Shown: one piece after another, positions 9,378-18,281 of the stretch
Layout: each line of letters opens with the position of its first letter
How positions within the stretch are numbered: position 1 is the stretch's first letter
Source: Mitsuaria sp. WAJ17
Lineage (GTDB): Bacteria > Pseudomonadota > Gammaproteobacteria > Burkholderiales > Burkholderiaceae_C
Reading direction: 5' to 3'
Assembly: GCF_014174515.1 (NCBI RefSeq)
Contig: NZ_JACJUG010000023.1
Coordinates: 28,346 to 92,345, forward strand
Length of the DNA: 64,000 nt
Made by a program: the position numbers and the translations under genes
The notes under the pieces: model-generated
Told to the model about the DNA's origin: nothing
The model's database searches: none
The model's input: only the letters and a program-made list of their open reading frames with translations

Positions 9378-10655
9378 ATGAGCCCACGCCGCTACCTCTT
9401 GGCGCTTGCCTGCATGGCAGGCCTGATCGCCGCACTGTTCGCGGGCTTCAATGCCTGGGTCAATCCTTATCTGCTGTTCGACACCGCCCGCATTCCCGGC
9501 TTCAACGCGAAGAAGCCGGCCGTCGAGACCCGCGAGCGGCTGATGAAGAGCTACGAGGCCTTGCGCCGGCCCGCCCGCACCTTGGTCATCGGCAGCTCGC
9601 GAACGGACCTGGGCCTGGATCCCGCCGCCCCCGCCTGGCCCGAGGGGCTGCGTCCTGTCTACAACCTCAGCCTCGTCGGGTCGGGGACCGAAACGGGCTT
9701 GCGCTTCGCGCAGCACATGGTGGCCGGCCGGCCGGCGTCGGCGCCCGTGGCGGACACCCTGCTCGTCGGCCTGGACTTCGAGAACTTCCTTGCAGTGCCC
9801 AAGGCCGCGGGCGGCCCGTCCGCGGCGACCCTGGAACTGGAGGCGCGCCTGCTAGTGCGGCCCGACGGGCAGGTCAACGATCAGCGCATGCAGCAGGTGC
9901 TGCTGGATCATGTGGCCGGCCTCCTGTCGCTGGATGCATTGATCGACAGCACGCACACTGTGCTGGCCAATCGCAGAGGGCCACAGCCTGACCTCGAGGG
10001 CAACGGACATCTGTCGGAGGGGCGGTTCCAGCAATGGGCGCAGGCGGACGGCTTCGCCACCCTGTTCAGGCAGAAGAATGTGCAGGCCATGCAGACGCTG
10101 GCGCACCGCGAACTGGCAGGGGTCGATGGGGCGCCGCTGGCCGAGCCCTCGAAGATCAGGCCGCTGATCGAGTTCGCAACCCGGCACCGGATGAAGCTGG
10201 TGCTTGCACTGCAGCCTTCGCACGCCAGCCGCCTGGACCTGCTGGCGCACATGGGCCACTGGCCGGCGTACGAGCACTGGAAGCGGGCACTCTGCGCGGA
10301 AGTCAGCGCGGCGCGCGACAGCGGCAGGGATGTGAGCCTGTGGGACTTCGGCGGCTACGAGATGCCGATGCGGGAGCCCGTGCCGGCGCCTGGCGACCGG
10401 CAAAGCCGGATGCGCTGGTTCTGGGATCCGGTGCATTACAGCGCCGCGCTGGGCGATCAGATGATCCGCACGATGTTCAGCCAGGACGGCGCCGCAGGCG
10501 ACGCCAACGCGCCCATTGGCGTGCTCCTGACGCCGCAGAACCTCGATGCGCGTCTGCAGCAGGTGCGCGCCGACCAGCAGCGCTATCGCACGGAGCAGCC
10601 GGCCGCCGCGGCCGCCACCCGCCAACTGGTCTGCTCCACCAGCAAGCGCTGCTAG
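9378..10655 (+). CDS. Membrane-anchored SGNH/AlgJ-DltD-like protein
   Basis: A 425-residue protein with one N-terminal membrane segment (about 6-25), so mainly periplasmic. Two SGNH-type blocks are visible: the nucleophile region VIGSSRTDLGL near residue 75 and a late DxxH block in FWDPVHYSAALGDQM. Such proteins accompany MBOATs (AlgJ/AlgX, DltD, WssH-type systems) and complete acyl transfer to the polymer. The ATG at 9378 lies 2 nt after the MBOAT stop, giving tight coupling. Overall similarity to any named family is low by eye; the assignment rests on these blocks and the context. It converges on the GGDEF-EAL gene with a 28-bp gap. Confidence 0.72.
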   Translation: MSPRRYLLALACMAGLIAALFAGFNAWVNPYLLFDTARIPGFNAKKPAVETRERLMKSYEALRRPARTLVIGSSRTDLGLDPAAPAWPEGLRPVYNLSLVGSGTETGLRFAQHMVAGRPASAPVADTLLVGLDFENFLAVPKAAGGPSAATLELEARLLVRPDGQVNDQRMQQVLLDHVAGLLSLDALIDSTHTVLANRRGPQPDLEGNGHLSEGRFQQWAQADGFATLFRQKNVQAMQTLAHRELAGVDGAPLAEPSKIRPLIEFATRHRMKLVLALQPSHASRLDLLAHMGHWPAYEHWKRALCAEVSAARDSGRDVSLWDFGGYEMPMREPVPAPGDRQSRMRWFWDPVHYSAALGDQMIRTMFSQDGAAGDANAPIGVLLTPQNLDARLQQVRADQQRYRTEQPAAAAATRQLVCSTSKRC

Positions 10656-10683
10656 CGGTCGATGGGCGCTCAGGCGAAGGGAT

Positions 10684-13600
10684 TCAGCCCCGCCCGCCCG
10701 CCGGCCACTCGACGACCAGGCGCTCGAATTCCTGCAGCGCCAGGGGGCGTGCAAACAGATAGCCCTGGAAGGCATGGCAGCCCTGCTGCTGCAGGGCCTC
10801 GCGCTGAGCCTCGGTCTCCACGCCCTCGGCGATCACGTCCAGGCCCAGGCTCTCGCCCAGCTGGATCACCGCCCGCGCGATGGCCATGGCATTGGGCTCG
10901 CTGACGAGATCGCGCACGAAGCTCTGGTCGATCTTGAGCTGGTCCAGCGGCAGGCGCTTCAGGTAGGCCAGCGAGGAGTAGCCGGTGCCGAAGTCGTCCA
11001 GCGAGAAATGCAGGCCCAGGCCGCGCAGGGCCACCATCAGGGCGATGACCTTCTCCACGTTCTCGACCAGGGCGCTCTCGGTGAGCTCCAGCTTGAGCCG
11101 GTCGGTGGGCGCGCCGCTGCGCGCCAGCAACTGCTGCATGAAGCCGAGGAAGCCCTTCTGGCGGAACTGGTGGGCGCTGACGTTGACGGCCAGCGTGAGC
11201 CCCGCCATGTGCGGCTCGCGTGCCCACAGGCCCAGTTGCGCGCAGGCCTGCTGCAACACCCATTCGCCCAACTGTGCGATCAGGCCGGTGTGCTCGGCCA
11301 GCGGAATGAAGCGCGCAGGCGAGACCCAGCCTTGCGACGGATGGTTCCAGCGCAGCAGGGCCTCGGCGCCGACGACGCGGCCCTCTTCATTGACCTGGGC
11401 CTGGTAGAAGAGCTCCAGCTGCTGGCAGTCGATGGCCTGGCGGAGGTCGGCCTCCAGGGCTGTCAGCTCGGCCATCGCCGCCTGTGTGGCGGGGTCGAAG
11501 AAGCACAGGCGGTTGCGTCCGGCGGCCTTGGCCTGGTACATGGCGTGGTCGGCATGCTTGAGCAGGTCCTCGCTGCTGCCGGTGTCGCCGCCCCAGATCA
11601 CGATGCCGATGCTGGGCGTGCTGTGGTGCTGGTGCCCATCCAGCTGATGAGGCTGGCTCAGCACGCGCAGCAACTTCTCGGCCGCCGCCTCGGCATGCAG
11701 GCCTGCCACCTGGGCGTTCTGGCCCAGGTCGTGCAGCACGACCACGAACTCGTCCCCACCCCATCGTGCGATGGTGTCCTCGCTGCGCAGGGCCGCTTGC
11801 AGCCGGCGCGCCACGCCCACGAGCACGCGGTCGCCCATGCCATGGCCCAGGGTGTCGTTGAGGGCCTTGAAGTTGTCCAGGTCGATGAAGAGTACCGCAC
11901 CATGGCGGTGGTTGCGGCGGTTGATGGCGAGGGCCTGGTTGAGGCGGTCCAGCAGCAGGCGGCGGTTGGGCAGGCCGGTGAGGGAGTCGTAGAAGGCCAG
12001 CTGCTCGATCTCGGCCTCGGCCTTCTTGCGCTCGGTGATGTCGCGGGTGAGGCCGATGAAGAGCGGCTCGCCGTCCTGCAGGATCTCGGACACCGCGAGG
12101 CTCATGGGGAAGACGCTGCCGTCCTTGCGCCGCCCGCTGACATCCCGTCCGATCCCGATCACATGCGGCACCCGCGTCTCCAGGTAACGGCGCACATGGC
12201 CTGCGTGATGCGGGCGCTCGGTCTCGGGCATCAGCAGCTCCACCCGCTGGCCCACCAGCTCCCCCTCGCTGTAGCCGAACATGCGGCAAGCAGCCGGATT
12301 GATGGCGTCGATGCGGCCCCTGGCATCCATGGTGATCATGCCATCGACCATGTTGTCCAGGATGGCCTGGGTGTGCTGGGCTTGCGCCTGCAGCAGGGCC
12401 TCAGCCCGCTTGGCGGCGCTGATGTCCATGTGCGTACCGACCATGCGGGTGGGGCGGTGCTCGGCATCGCGCGCCATGATGCGGCCGTTGGCGTGGATCC
12501 AGACCCAATGCCCGTCGCGGTGGCGCAGCCGGTAGTCCTGGGTGTAGTGGGTCAGCTCACCGCAGAGGTAGCGCTGCAGATGCATCCGGACGACGGGGCC
12601 ATCGTCCGGATGCAGGCGGTCCTCCCAGGCGCTCACATGACCTTCGATCTCATGCGGCACGTGGCCCAACATCGCGCACCAGCGCTTGTCGAAGCGGGTC
12701 TCGTTGGTGAGCAGGTTCCAGTCCCACAGGCCCAGGGCTGCACCCTCCAGGGCCAGCGCGGTGCGAGCGGCGCTGTCGCGCTCGACGCGGCGTTGCTGGC
12801 GGCGCAGCTGCTCCACTATGTGACGGCGCCGCTGGTACAGGTACAAACCCAGGGGCGCAAGAAGCGTGAGCGCCGACCCACCCAGCAGGGTGCTGAACAG
12901 CTGGCGCCGCCAGAGCCCCTCCACGCTGGCCATGGAGCGGCCGACGGCCACGTACAGCCGCTGGTCCAGCCAGAGGCTGTCCGGCGCCACTGTGCGGGCG
13001 GCGACAAGACGCACGTCGTGACTCAAGCGGGATTCCTGCAGGTGCAGGCTGCTGGGTTGCTGGCTGCGCAGGTGCTGCTCGAGCACCGACCCGGGCCGCT
13101 CCAGCACGTTGCGATGGATCCAGGCCTCTACATGCGGCTGGACCGCGAACATGGCGCCGCTCTCGTGCGCGATGGCTGCCCAGGTGTCCTCGGAGGGCTG
13201 GACCGTGGCCAGGACCAGGGAGAAGTAGTCAGGATCCAGGCTGGCGACCAGCACACCCTGGTAGTGGCCTTCAGCGTCGTGCAGGGTGCGCGCCAGCGCC
13301 ACGCTGCGGTCGTCCAGCAGGGTCTGGAAAGGCGGGGTGATGTGGAGCAGGCCCTCCTGGGGATGCTGTCGGCTCTGGAGGAAGTAGGGGCGGTCAGCGA
13401 CGTCGCGGCCCAGCAGCTCAGGCATGGAGGAGACCTGCACGCGGCCGCTGGCATCGACAACCATCAGCAGCCGCACACCGGGCATGGCCCGCGTCAGGGT
13501 CTGCAGCATGGACTCGCCGTCGGCCTGCTTGTGCTCCTTGCGCCAGTGGTCGTATTCGGCATCCACGGTCTGCAGCGCGGCCTGGATGGCGATCAGCTGC

Positions 13601-13857
13601 TGGGAGACGATGCCGTCCAGTGTCTGGACCAGGCTCTGGAGCTTCTCGCCCTCGTGCGCACGCGCCACCTGGCGCTCGTTGCGCAGCCACAGGCCCAGCA
13701 GCAGCCACAGGCCCAGCAGCGCGAGGCACAGCCAGAGCCAGGCCAGCCAGGGCTTTTGGCGGATGCTGCCCGATTCGTCGGCCGAGCGCGCCGCGTCCTC
13801 AGGCGCCGGCCCGTCGGCCGATATCGCAGCGGAGGAAGTGGAGGACAGCATGGCCAT
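10684..13857 (-). CDS. Membrane sensor PAS-PAS-GGDEF-EAL c-di-GMP protein
   Basis: A 1057-residue inner-membrane protein predicted to make or degrade c-di-GMP. Order: TM1 (about 30-55), a periplasmic Cache-like sensor (about 60-290; GRVQVSSMPELLGRDVADRP), TM2 (about 300-325), PAS1 (LHPDDGPVVRMHL, typical PAS_3), PAS2 (AILDNMVDGMITMDARGRID), GGDEF (about 620-780) and EAL (about 795-1045). The cyclase signature WGGDEF is intact with an RxxD inhibitory site five residues upstream (RSED). The EAL signature GAEALLRW and loop DDFGTGYSS are intact, so both activities are possible. Two ATGs (13857, 13851) and a GTG at 13875 could start it; the ATG was chosen. Signal and target unknown. Confidence 0.9.
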   Translation of the reverse strand: MAMLSSTSSAAISADGPAPEDAARSADESGSIRQKPWLAWLWLCLALLGLWLLLGLWLRNERQVARAHEGEKLQSLVQTLDGIVSQQLIAIQAALQTVDAEYDHWRKEHKQADGESMLQTLTRAMPGVRLLMVVDASGRVQVSSMPELLGRDVADRPYFLQSRQHPQEGLLHITPPFQTLLDDRSVALARTLHDAEGHYQGVLVASLDPDYFSLVLATVQPSEDTWAAIAHESGAMFAVQPHVEAWIHRNVLERPGSVLEQHLRSQQPSSLHLQESRLSHDVRLVAARTVAPDSLWLDQRLYVAVGRSMASVEGLWRRQLFSTLLGGSALTLLAPLGLYLYQRRRHIVEQLRRQQRRVERDSAARTALALEGAALGLWDWNLLTNETRFDKRWCAMLGHVPHEIEGHVSAWEDRLHPDDGPVVRMHLQRYLCGELTHYTQDYRLRHRDGHWVWIHANGRIMARDAEHRPTRMVGTHMDISAAKRAEALLQAQAQHTQAILDNMVDGMITMDARGRIDAINPAACRMFGYSEGELVGQRVELLMPETERPHHAGHVRRYLETRVPHVIGIGRDVSGRRKDGSVFPMSLAVSEILQDGEPLFIGLTRDITERKKAEAEIEQLAFYDSLTGLPNRRLLLDRLNQALAINRRNHRHGAVLFIDLDNFKALNDTLGHGMGDRVLVGVARRLQAALRSEDTIARWGGDEFVVVLHDLGQNAQVAGLHAEAAAEKLLRVLSQPHQLDGHQHHSTPSIGIVIWGGDTGSSEDLLKHADHAMYQAKAAGRNRLCFFDPATQAAMAELTALEADLRQAIDCQQLELFYQAQVNEEGRVVGAEALLRWNHPSQGWVSPARFIPLAEHTGLIAQLGEWVLQQACAQLGLWAREPHMAGLTLAVNVSAHQFRQKGFLGFMQQLLARSGAPTDRLKLELTESALVENVEKVIALMVALRGLGLHFSLDDFGTGYSSLAYLKRLPLDQLKIDQSFVRDLVSEPNAMAIARAVIQLGESLGLDVIAEGVETEAQREALQQQGCHAFQGYLFARPLALQEFERLVVEWPAGGRG

Positions 13858-13920
13858 GGCGCAAAACCACGGCACCTTAACGACTGCGAGCGGGTGCAGG
13901 CTTGATGTTGGTCAAGTTCT

Positions 13921-13952
13921 GCCTCCACCGCCGCTTCGTCAACGGTGGAGGC
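13921..13952 (-). terminator. Inverted repeat after the M20 peptidase gene
   Basis: A perfect 10-bp stem (GCCTCCACCG / CGGTGGAGGC) with a 12-nt loop lies 25 nt beyond the M20 stop on the minus strand. No T-run follows, so it may end transcription only weakly or act as an mRNA 3' stabiliser. Confidence 0.4.
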
Positions 13953-13976
13953 GCTGTCCGTGCGAGTGGTGCGCGC

Positions 13977-15452
13977 TCAGGGGTGCGCGGCCATCACCTG
14001 GGCCACGGCGGCCGTCAGGCGCTTGCCATAGGGCACATGCAGGAACTCGTTAGGACCGTGGGCGTTGCTCTTGGGGCCCAGCACGCCGCAGACCATCATC
14101 TGCGCCTTGGGGAAGCCCTTCTGCAGCATGCCCATCAGCGGGATCGTGCCGCCCTGGCCGACGTAGCCCACCTCGGTGTTGAAGTGGGTCATGCTGGCCT
14201 CGGCCACGGCCTTGGCGAGCCAGGGCTGAAGGTCCGGCGTGTTCCAGCCGGTGGCGCCGTAGGCCCCAGCGCGGCCGTCGGGAACGAAGCTGACGCGGGC
14301 GTTGTAGGGCGCGTTGTCCTCCAGCAGGGCCTTGAGCTTGAGTGCGGCCTCATTGCCGTCGATCAGCGGAGGCAGGCGCAGCGAGAGCTTGAAGGCGGTG
14401 AAGGGGCGCAGCACATTGCCGGCATTGCTGATGGGCGGCATGCCGTCCACGCCGGTCACCGACAGCGTCGGGCGCCAGGTGCGGTTGAGCAGCACTTCCA
14501 GGGGCTCGGTGGTGACGGGCAGCACCGGACCGCCATCCGCGCCGCAGGCCCAGGGCATGCGCTTGTAGACCTCGGCGCCGAGGATGTCGGCCGTGGTCTG
14601 CGCCTGGGCGATGCGGTCCGCGGGGATGTCGCAATGGAAGTCGGCGGGCAGCAGGCGGCCGGTCTTGGCGTCCTCCAGGCGGTCCAGCAGCTGGCGCATG
14701 ATGCGGAAGCTGCTGGGCGCGACGCCGGAGTTGTCGCCGCTGTGGATACCTTCGGTCAGCACTTCCACCTTCAGCGTGCCGGTCACGTTGCCGCGCAGGC
14801 TGGTGGTGAGCCAGAGGCGGTCGTAGTCGCCCGCGCCGCTGTCCAGGCAGACCACCAGGCTGACGTTGCCCAGGCGTTCCTTGAGCAGGTCGATGTAGGC
14901 GGGCAGGTCGTAGGAGCCAGATTCCTCGCAGGTCTCGATCAGGCCCACGCAGCGCGGGCGCGGGATGCCCTGGCGGTCCAGGGCCATGATGGCGGTCAGC
15001 GAGGCGTAGATGGCATAGCCGTCATCGGCGCCGCCGCGGCCGTAGAGCTTGCCGTCCTCGTACTTGGGTGTCCAGGGGCCGAGGTCGGAGCGCCAGCCGC
15101 TGAACTCGGGCTGCTTGTCCAGATGGCCGTAGAGCAGCACCGTGTCCTCGCAGCCGGCCTTGGTGGCCGGCACTTCGAAGAAGATCACCGGCGTGCGGTC
15201 GGGGATGCGGATGACCTCCAGCTTGAGCCCCGCCACCTTCTTGCTCTCCACCCAACTGGCCGCGTTGCGCAGCACGGTCTCGATGTGACCGTGGGCCGCC
15301 CAGTCCGCATCGAACATGGGGCTCTTGGCCGGGATGGCGATGTAGTCAGTCAGGGCGGGAACGATTTCCTCGTCCCAGACCTGGGCGGCAAACTGTCCCA
15401 GGCTGCTGGCTTCGTCGGCCTGCAGGGGCTGGTGGGGGTCACGTGCGTTCAT
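13977..15452 (-). CDS. M20 family metallo-dipeptidase
   Basis: A 491-residue cytoplasmic zinc peptidase of the M20/ArgE-DapE-CPG2 group. Metal-binding and catalytic motifs in order: YGHLDKQPE (His, catalytic Asp), GRGGADDGYA (bridging Asp), ETCEESGSYDLP (catalytic Glu and ligand), DSGAGDYDRLW, and the late NAHGPNEFLHVPYGKRL (His ligand). A lid domain lies between them. Length and motif spacing match bacterial dipeptidases related to carnosinase/CNDP. The ATG at 15452 has a good AGGAGA site just upstream. It is likely a single-gene unit. Confidence 0.9.
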   Translation of the reverse strand: MNARDPHQPLQADEASSLGQFAAQVWDEEIVPALTDYIAIPAKSPMFDADWAAHGHIETVLRNAASWVESKKVAGLKLEVIRIPDRTPVIFFEVPATKAGCEDTVLLYGHLDKQPEFSGWRSDLGPWTPKYEDGKLYGRGGADDGYAIYASLTAIMALDRQGIPRPRCVGLIETCEESGSYDLPAYIDLLKERLGNVSLVVCLDSGAGDYDRLWLTTSLRGNVTGTLKVEVLTEGIHSGDNSGVAPSSFRIMRQLLDRLEDAKTGRLLPADFHCDIPADRIAQAQTTADILGAEVYKRMPWACGADGGPVLPVTTEPLEVLLNRTWRPTLSVTGVDGMPPISNAGNVLRPFTAFKLSLRLPPLIDGNEAALKLKALLEDNAPYNARVSFVPDGRAGAYGATGWNTPDLQPWLAKAVAEASMTHFNTEVGYVGQGGTIPLMGMLQKGFPKAQMMVCGVLGPKSNAHGPNEFLHVPYGKRLTAAVAQVMAAHP

Positions 15453-15639
15453 GGCGGTCTCCTGGCGGCTGGTGGCCGCGAGCGCGCAATTTTAAGACCC
15501 AGACACCTGCAGAAATACGCCGCTTGAAAGCGCCCGTAGGTACACGCTGTCGCGGGGCGTGCGAACCGCGGCAGCGTGCTGCGCCTGGCGCCTCCCGTCG
15601 AAGAGAGGCAGAACAAGCCTTTCCTCCGCCGGTCGCCTG

Positions 15640-16360
15640 ATGGAGCCTTGGATGTTGGACGCCAATCTGCAGGACTTGTTGAATGCTGGAGATGTCGAGG
15701 ACTACAGGGCCTGCGTCGTCAGGTTCACCCAGAGCATGGACTTTGGGACGATGGACGCCATGACGGTTCTTGACGACAGTGCCGGCAATCCTGAATTCAC
15801 CCGCATTGAGAACATCAATAACCCGAGCTGGGTCAGTATCGACCCTGCATATGGAAGGCGAGATCCGGCAATGCAGCACCTCAAGCGAAGCAGTTACCCC
15901 ATCGCCTGGGGTTCCACGAAGTACCGTGATCCCGCTGTTGTGGAGGGCTATGAGGTGGTTGCCAGCATGGGTTTGCGTTCCGGGATCAGCGATTGCATCG
16001 CACTGCCCTGATGGACGGCACTTCGTCCTGAGCGTCCACTCGGACAAAGACCTCGCCCCAGCATGTCCACAGTTCACGCGGGCGTTGCCCCAGCTAGAGT
16101 GGTACGCCGTCTACGCCTTGGATGCCGCTTTCAGGCTCCTGATGCCAGCTGAACGCTCCAATGTGGGCGAGTTGGCCGCTCGCGAGATTGAAGCCCTGCG
16201 CTATGCGTCTGAGGGATGGAGCAGTCGCATGTTGGCGAGCCGCTTCAATTTGGGCGAACCCATTTGTGAGCGCTGGCTAAGCGGCATCGCAGCGAAGCTT
16301 GACTGTGGAAATGTCATGCATGCTGCCCTGAAGGCTCGGCGCATCGGCATTTTCCAATAG
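15640..16360 (+). pseudogene. LuxR-type quorum-sensing regulator, frameshifted
   Basis: Two frames make one LuxR-family protein of about 239 residues. The first (15640-16011) holds the autoinducer-binding domain, with the conserved Y, D and P of AYGRRDPAM, the W of YPIAWGSTKY and the G of MGLRSGISDCIALP. It stops with TGA at 16009-16011. The second frame continues at once with DGRHFVLSVHSDKD and ends in a helix-turn-helix (LAAREIEALRYASEGWSSRM). One extra C in GCCCTGATGG near 16006 explains the shift. The HTH is also atypical. No luxI-type gene is nearby. GC is visibly lower (near 55%) than around it, suggesting acquisition. A sequencing error is possible. Confidence 0.8.
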
Positions 16361-16362
16361 GT

Positions 16363-16385
16363 CTGTGCGCCTGGATCGCGCACAG
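16363..16385. terminator. Hairpin between convergent genes
   Basis: A perfect 8-bp stem CTGTGCGC / GCGCACAG with a 7-nt loop sits in the 42-bp gap between the LuxR-type pseudogene and the convergent hydrolase gene. The following GTCTTGCGAATTTT is moderately T-rich on the plus strand. It is probably a shared, imperfect terminator. Confidence 0.5.
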
Positions 16386-16402
16386 GTCTTGCGAATTTTC
16401 GC

Positions 16403-17257
16403 CTAGCGCTGCTCCATCCACACCCTCAACCTCTCAAACACCTGCTGCTGCTCCGGCTCGTTGAAGATCTCGTGGAAGAGCTTCTCGAAGCACTGGCTCT
16501 GCACAACGGCCTTGGGCGCGGCGGCGGCGAAGCGACTGGATCCGGTGGGGGAGACGCAGCGGTCGGCGCCGGCCCACATCAGCAAGGTGGGCAGGGTCCA
16601 GTCGGCGGCGCGGGCCAGCACGGCCTCGCCGCCGCGGGCGATCATGGCGGCCAGGGTCGGCGTGATGCGGTCGTGCACCAGCGGGTCTTGTTGGTAGGCG
16701 CTGACCACGTCCTGGCTGCGCGAGATCCAGGCCGGCTTGAGGCCGTTGCCCACGGCCAGGTGCGGCACCAGGGGCAGGGTGGCGGTCAGCAGGCCCCGCT
16801 GGAAGGCGCTCATGTCCACCGCCAGGGCCGGGGAGCTGAGCACCAGGCCGTCCAGGGGCCGGAACCAGGGCGGGGGCGAGCCCGCGCCGGGCAGGCCGCC
16901 GGCCGCGAAGCGCGCGGCGATCAGGCCGCCCATGCTGTGGCCCAGCATGATGAGCGGGCCGTCTCCCAGGGTGGAATCGGCCCGTACTTCATCGATCACC
17001 AGGGCCAGGTCTTGCTCGAAGCGGCGGTCATGCGGCAGGTCGCCGCGGGCGCCGCCGGAGGCGCCATGCCCGCGCTGGTCGTGTCCGACCACATGCCAAC
17101 CCCAGTGGTTCAGATGGGCCGCCACATGCTCGTAGCGGCCCACATGCTCGCCCAGGCCGTGAACGATCAGTACCGTGCCTCGGGCCGGTCCCATGCCGGT
17201 TTTGTTCCATTGCCGCCAGTGCAGGGGCACGCCATCATCAGTCTTCAGGGTTCGCAT
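16403..17257 (-). CDS. Alpha/beta hydrolase, monoacylglycerol-lipase/lysophospholipase-like
   Basis: A 284-residue serine hydrolase. The oxyanion region is VLIVHGLGEHVGRYEHVA, the strand-helix turn GHDQRGHGASGG, the nucleophile elbow GHSMGG, the acid probably Asp in WAGADRCVSP, and the catalytic His in KLFHEIFNEPE. This set is typical of the monoacylglycerol lipase/PldB group acting on short glycerides or lysophospholipids. The ATG at 17257 (MRTLKTDDG) is preferred; a TTG at 17302 would add 15 residues. Neither has a strong ribosome site. No signal peptide. It is divergent from the crotonase gene. Confidence 0.88.
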   Translation of the reverse strand: MRTLKTDDGVPLHWRQWNKTGMGPARGTVLIVHGLGEHVGRYEHVAAHLNHWGWHVVGHDQRGHGASGGARGDLPHDRRFEQDLALVIDEVRADSTLGDGPLIMLGHSMGGLIAARFAAGGLPGAGSPPPWFRPLDGLVLSSPALAVDMSAFQRGLLTATLPLVPHLAVGNGLKPAWISRSQDVVSAYQQDPLVHDRITPTLAAMIARGGEAVLARAADWTLPTLLMWAGADRCVSPTGSSRFAAAAPKAVVQSQCFEKLFHEIFNEPEQQQVFERLRVWMEQR

Positions 17258-17419
17258 GCGGCGAAGTGTAGGCAGGGCAGGGGGTGGCTCTTCCTGGGGC
17301 AAGCCCTGGGAAACGTGCGCTTTGACCTAGGGGCATCTCTCCATCTTGTCACTTGTGCGATGGCCGTGCGCCGGCGGGGCGCTAGGCTTGGCGGCTTCAT
17401 CGAGCTTGCAAGGATCCCC

Positions 17420-18268
17420 ATGAGCGCAGCCCACTACTTTGACCTGGACCTGCAGGAGGGCGGCGTGGCCCTGCTGACCCTCAATCAGCCTGAGCGCATG
17501 AACACCATGGCGCCGGACTTCTTTCCAGCCTTGCGCGACGCCGTGCAGCGCCTGCATGACGAGGGTCAGACCCGGGTGCTGGTGATCGCCTCCACCGGCA
17601 AGCACTTCAGCGCCGGCATGGCGCTGCAGACCTTCGCGGGGCAGGGTGGCCTGCTGGACACCAGCGATGCGCGCGCCCGCCTCTCCTTCCAGGAGTCCCT
17701 GCGCCGCCTGATGGCCTGCTTCACGGTGCTGGACGAGGCGCGCTTCCCCGTGATCTGCGCGGTGCAGGGCGGCTGCATCGGCGGTGCCTTCGACCTGGCC
17801 GCGGCCTGCGACATCCGCCTGTGCACCGCCGACGCCTTCTTCAGCATTCAGGAAACCACCATCGGCATGGCGGCCGACCTGGGCATCCTGCAACGTCTGC
17901 AGGGCCTGATTCCGGCCGGCATGGCCCGCCAGATGGCCTATACCGGCGAGCGGCTCGGCGCCGAGCGCGCGCTGCAGCTGGGCCTGGTCAACGCCATCGC
18001 GCCGGACGCGCCCGCGCTGCTGGAGCAGGCCCTCGCCCTGGCGCGGCAGATCGCGCTGAAGTCGCCCTTGGCCATCGCTGGCAGCAAGCTGGCGCTGAAC
18101 CATGCGCGGGACCACGGCGTGTCGGCCTCGCTGCAGCAGATGAGCCTGCTGCAAAGCGCCCTCTTCGACACCGGCGAGATGGGTCGCGCCATCATGGCCT
18201 GGCAAGCCAAGCGAGAGGACGCGGGCTTTGCGGCGCTGAAACCTGTCTTCCGGCTGCCGGGCGACTGA
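17420..18268 (+). CDS. Enoyl-CoA hydratase/isomerase family, dienoyl-CoA isomerase-like
   Basis: A 282-residue crotonase-fold protein. The CoA/oxyanion motifs are STGKHFSAGMALQTF and VQGGCIGGAFDLAAACD. The stretch QETTIGMAADLGILQRL keeps the acidic residues characteristic of delta3,5-delta2,4-dienoyl-CoA isomerases (ECH1 type) rather than the two glutamates of classical hydratases. Predicted role: isomerising dienoyl-CoA intermediates in beta-oxidation of unsaturated fatty acids, which fits the fadD-like gene at the window start, though they are not linked. The ATG at 17420 follows an AAGGA site. It converges on the response regulator gene with a 13-bp gap. Confidence 0.87.
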   Translation: MSAAHYFDLDLQEGGVALLTLNQPERMNTMAPDFFPALRDAVQRLHDEGQTRVLVIASTGKHFSAGMALQTFAGQGGLLDTSDARARLSFQESLRRLMACFTVLDEARFPVICAVQGGCIGGAFDLAAACDIRLCTADAFFSIQETTIGMAADLGILQRLQGLIPAGMARQMAYTGERLGAERALQLGLVNAIAPDAPALLEQALALARQIALKSPLAIAGSKLALNHARDHGVSASLQQMSLLQSALFDTGEMGRAIMAWQAKREDAGFAALKPVFRLPGD

Positions 18269-18281
18269 GCGGCCAAGCCGG

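Noticed and set aside
5764..9435. A very long open frame antisense to the FkbH-like and MBOAT genes
   Set aside because: Its product is rich in His, Gln, Arg and Gly without domain structure, a known artefact of antisense frames in GC-rich coding DNA. The sense genes have clear families.
10546..13905. Long plus-strand frame opposite the GGDEF-EAL gene
   Set aside because: Low-complexity translation; the minus strand encodes intact GGDEF and EAL motifs.
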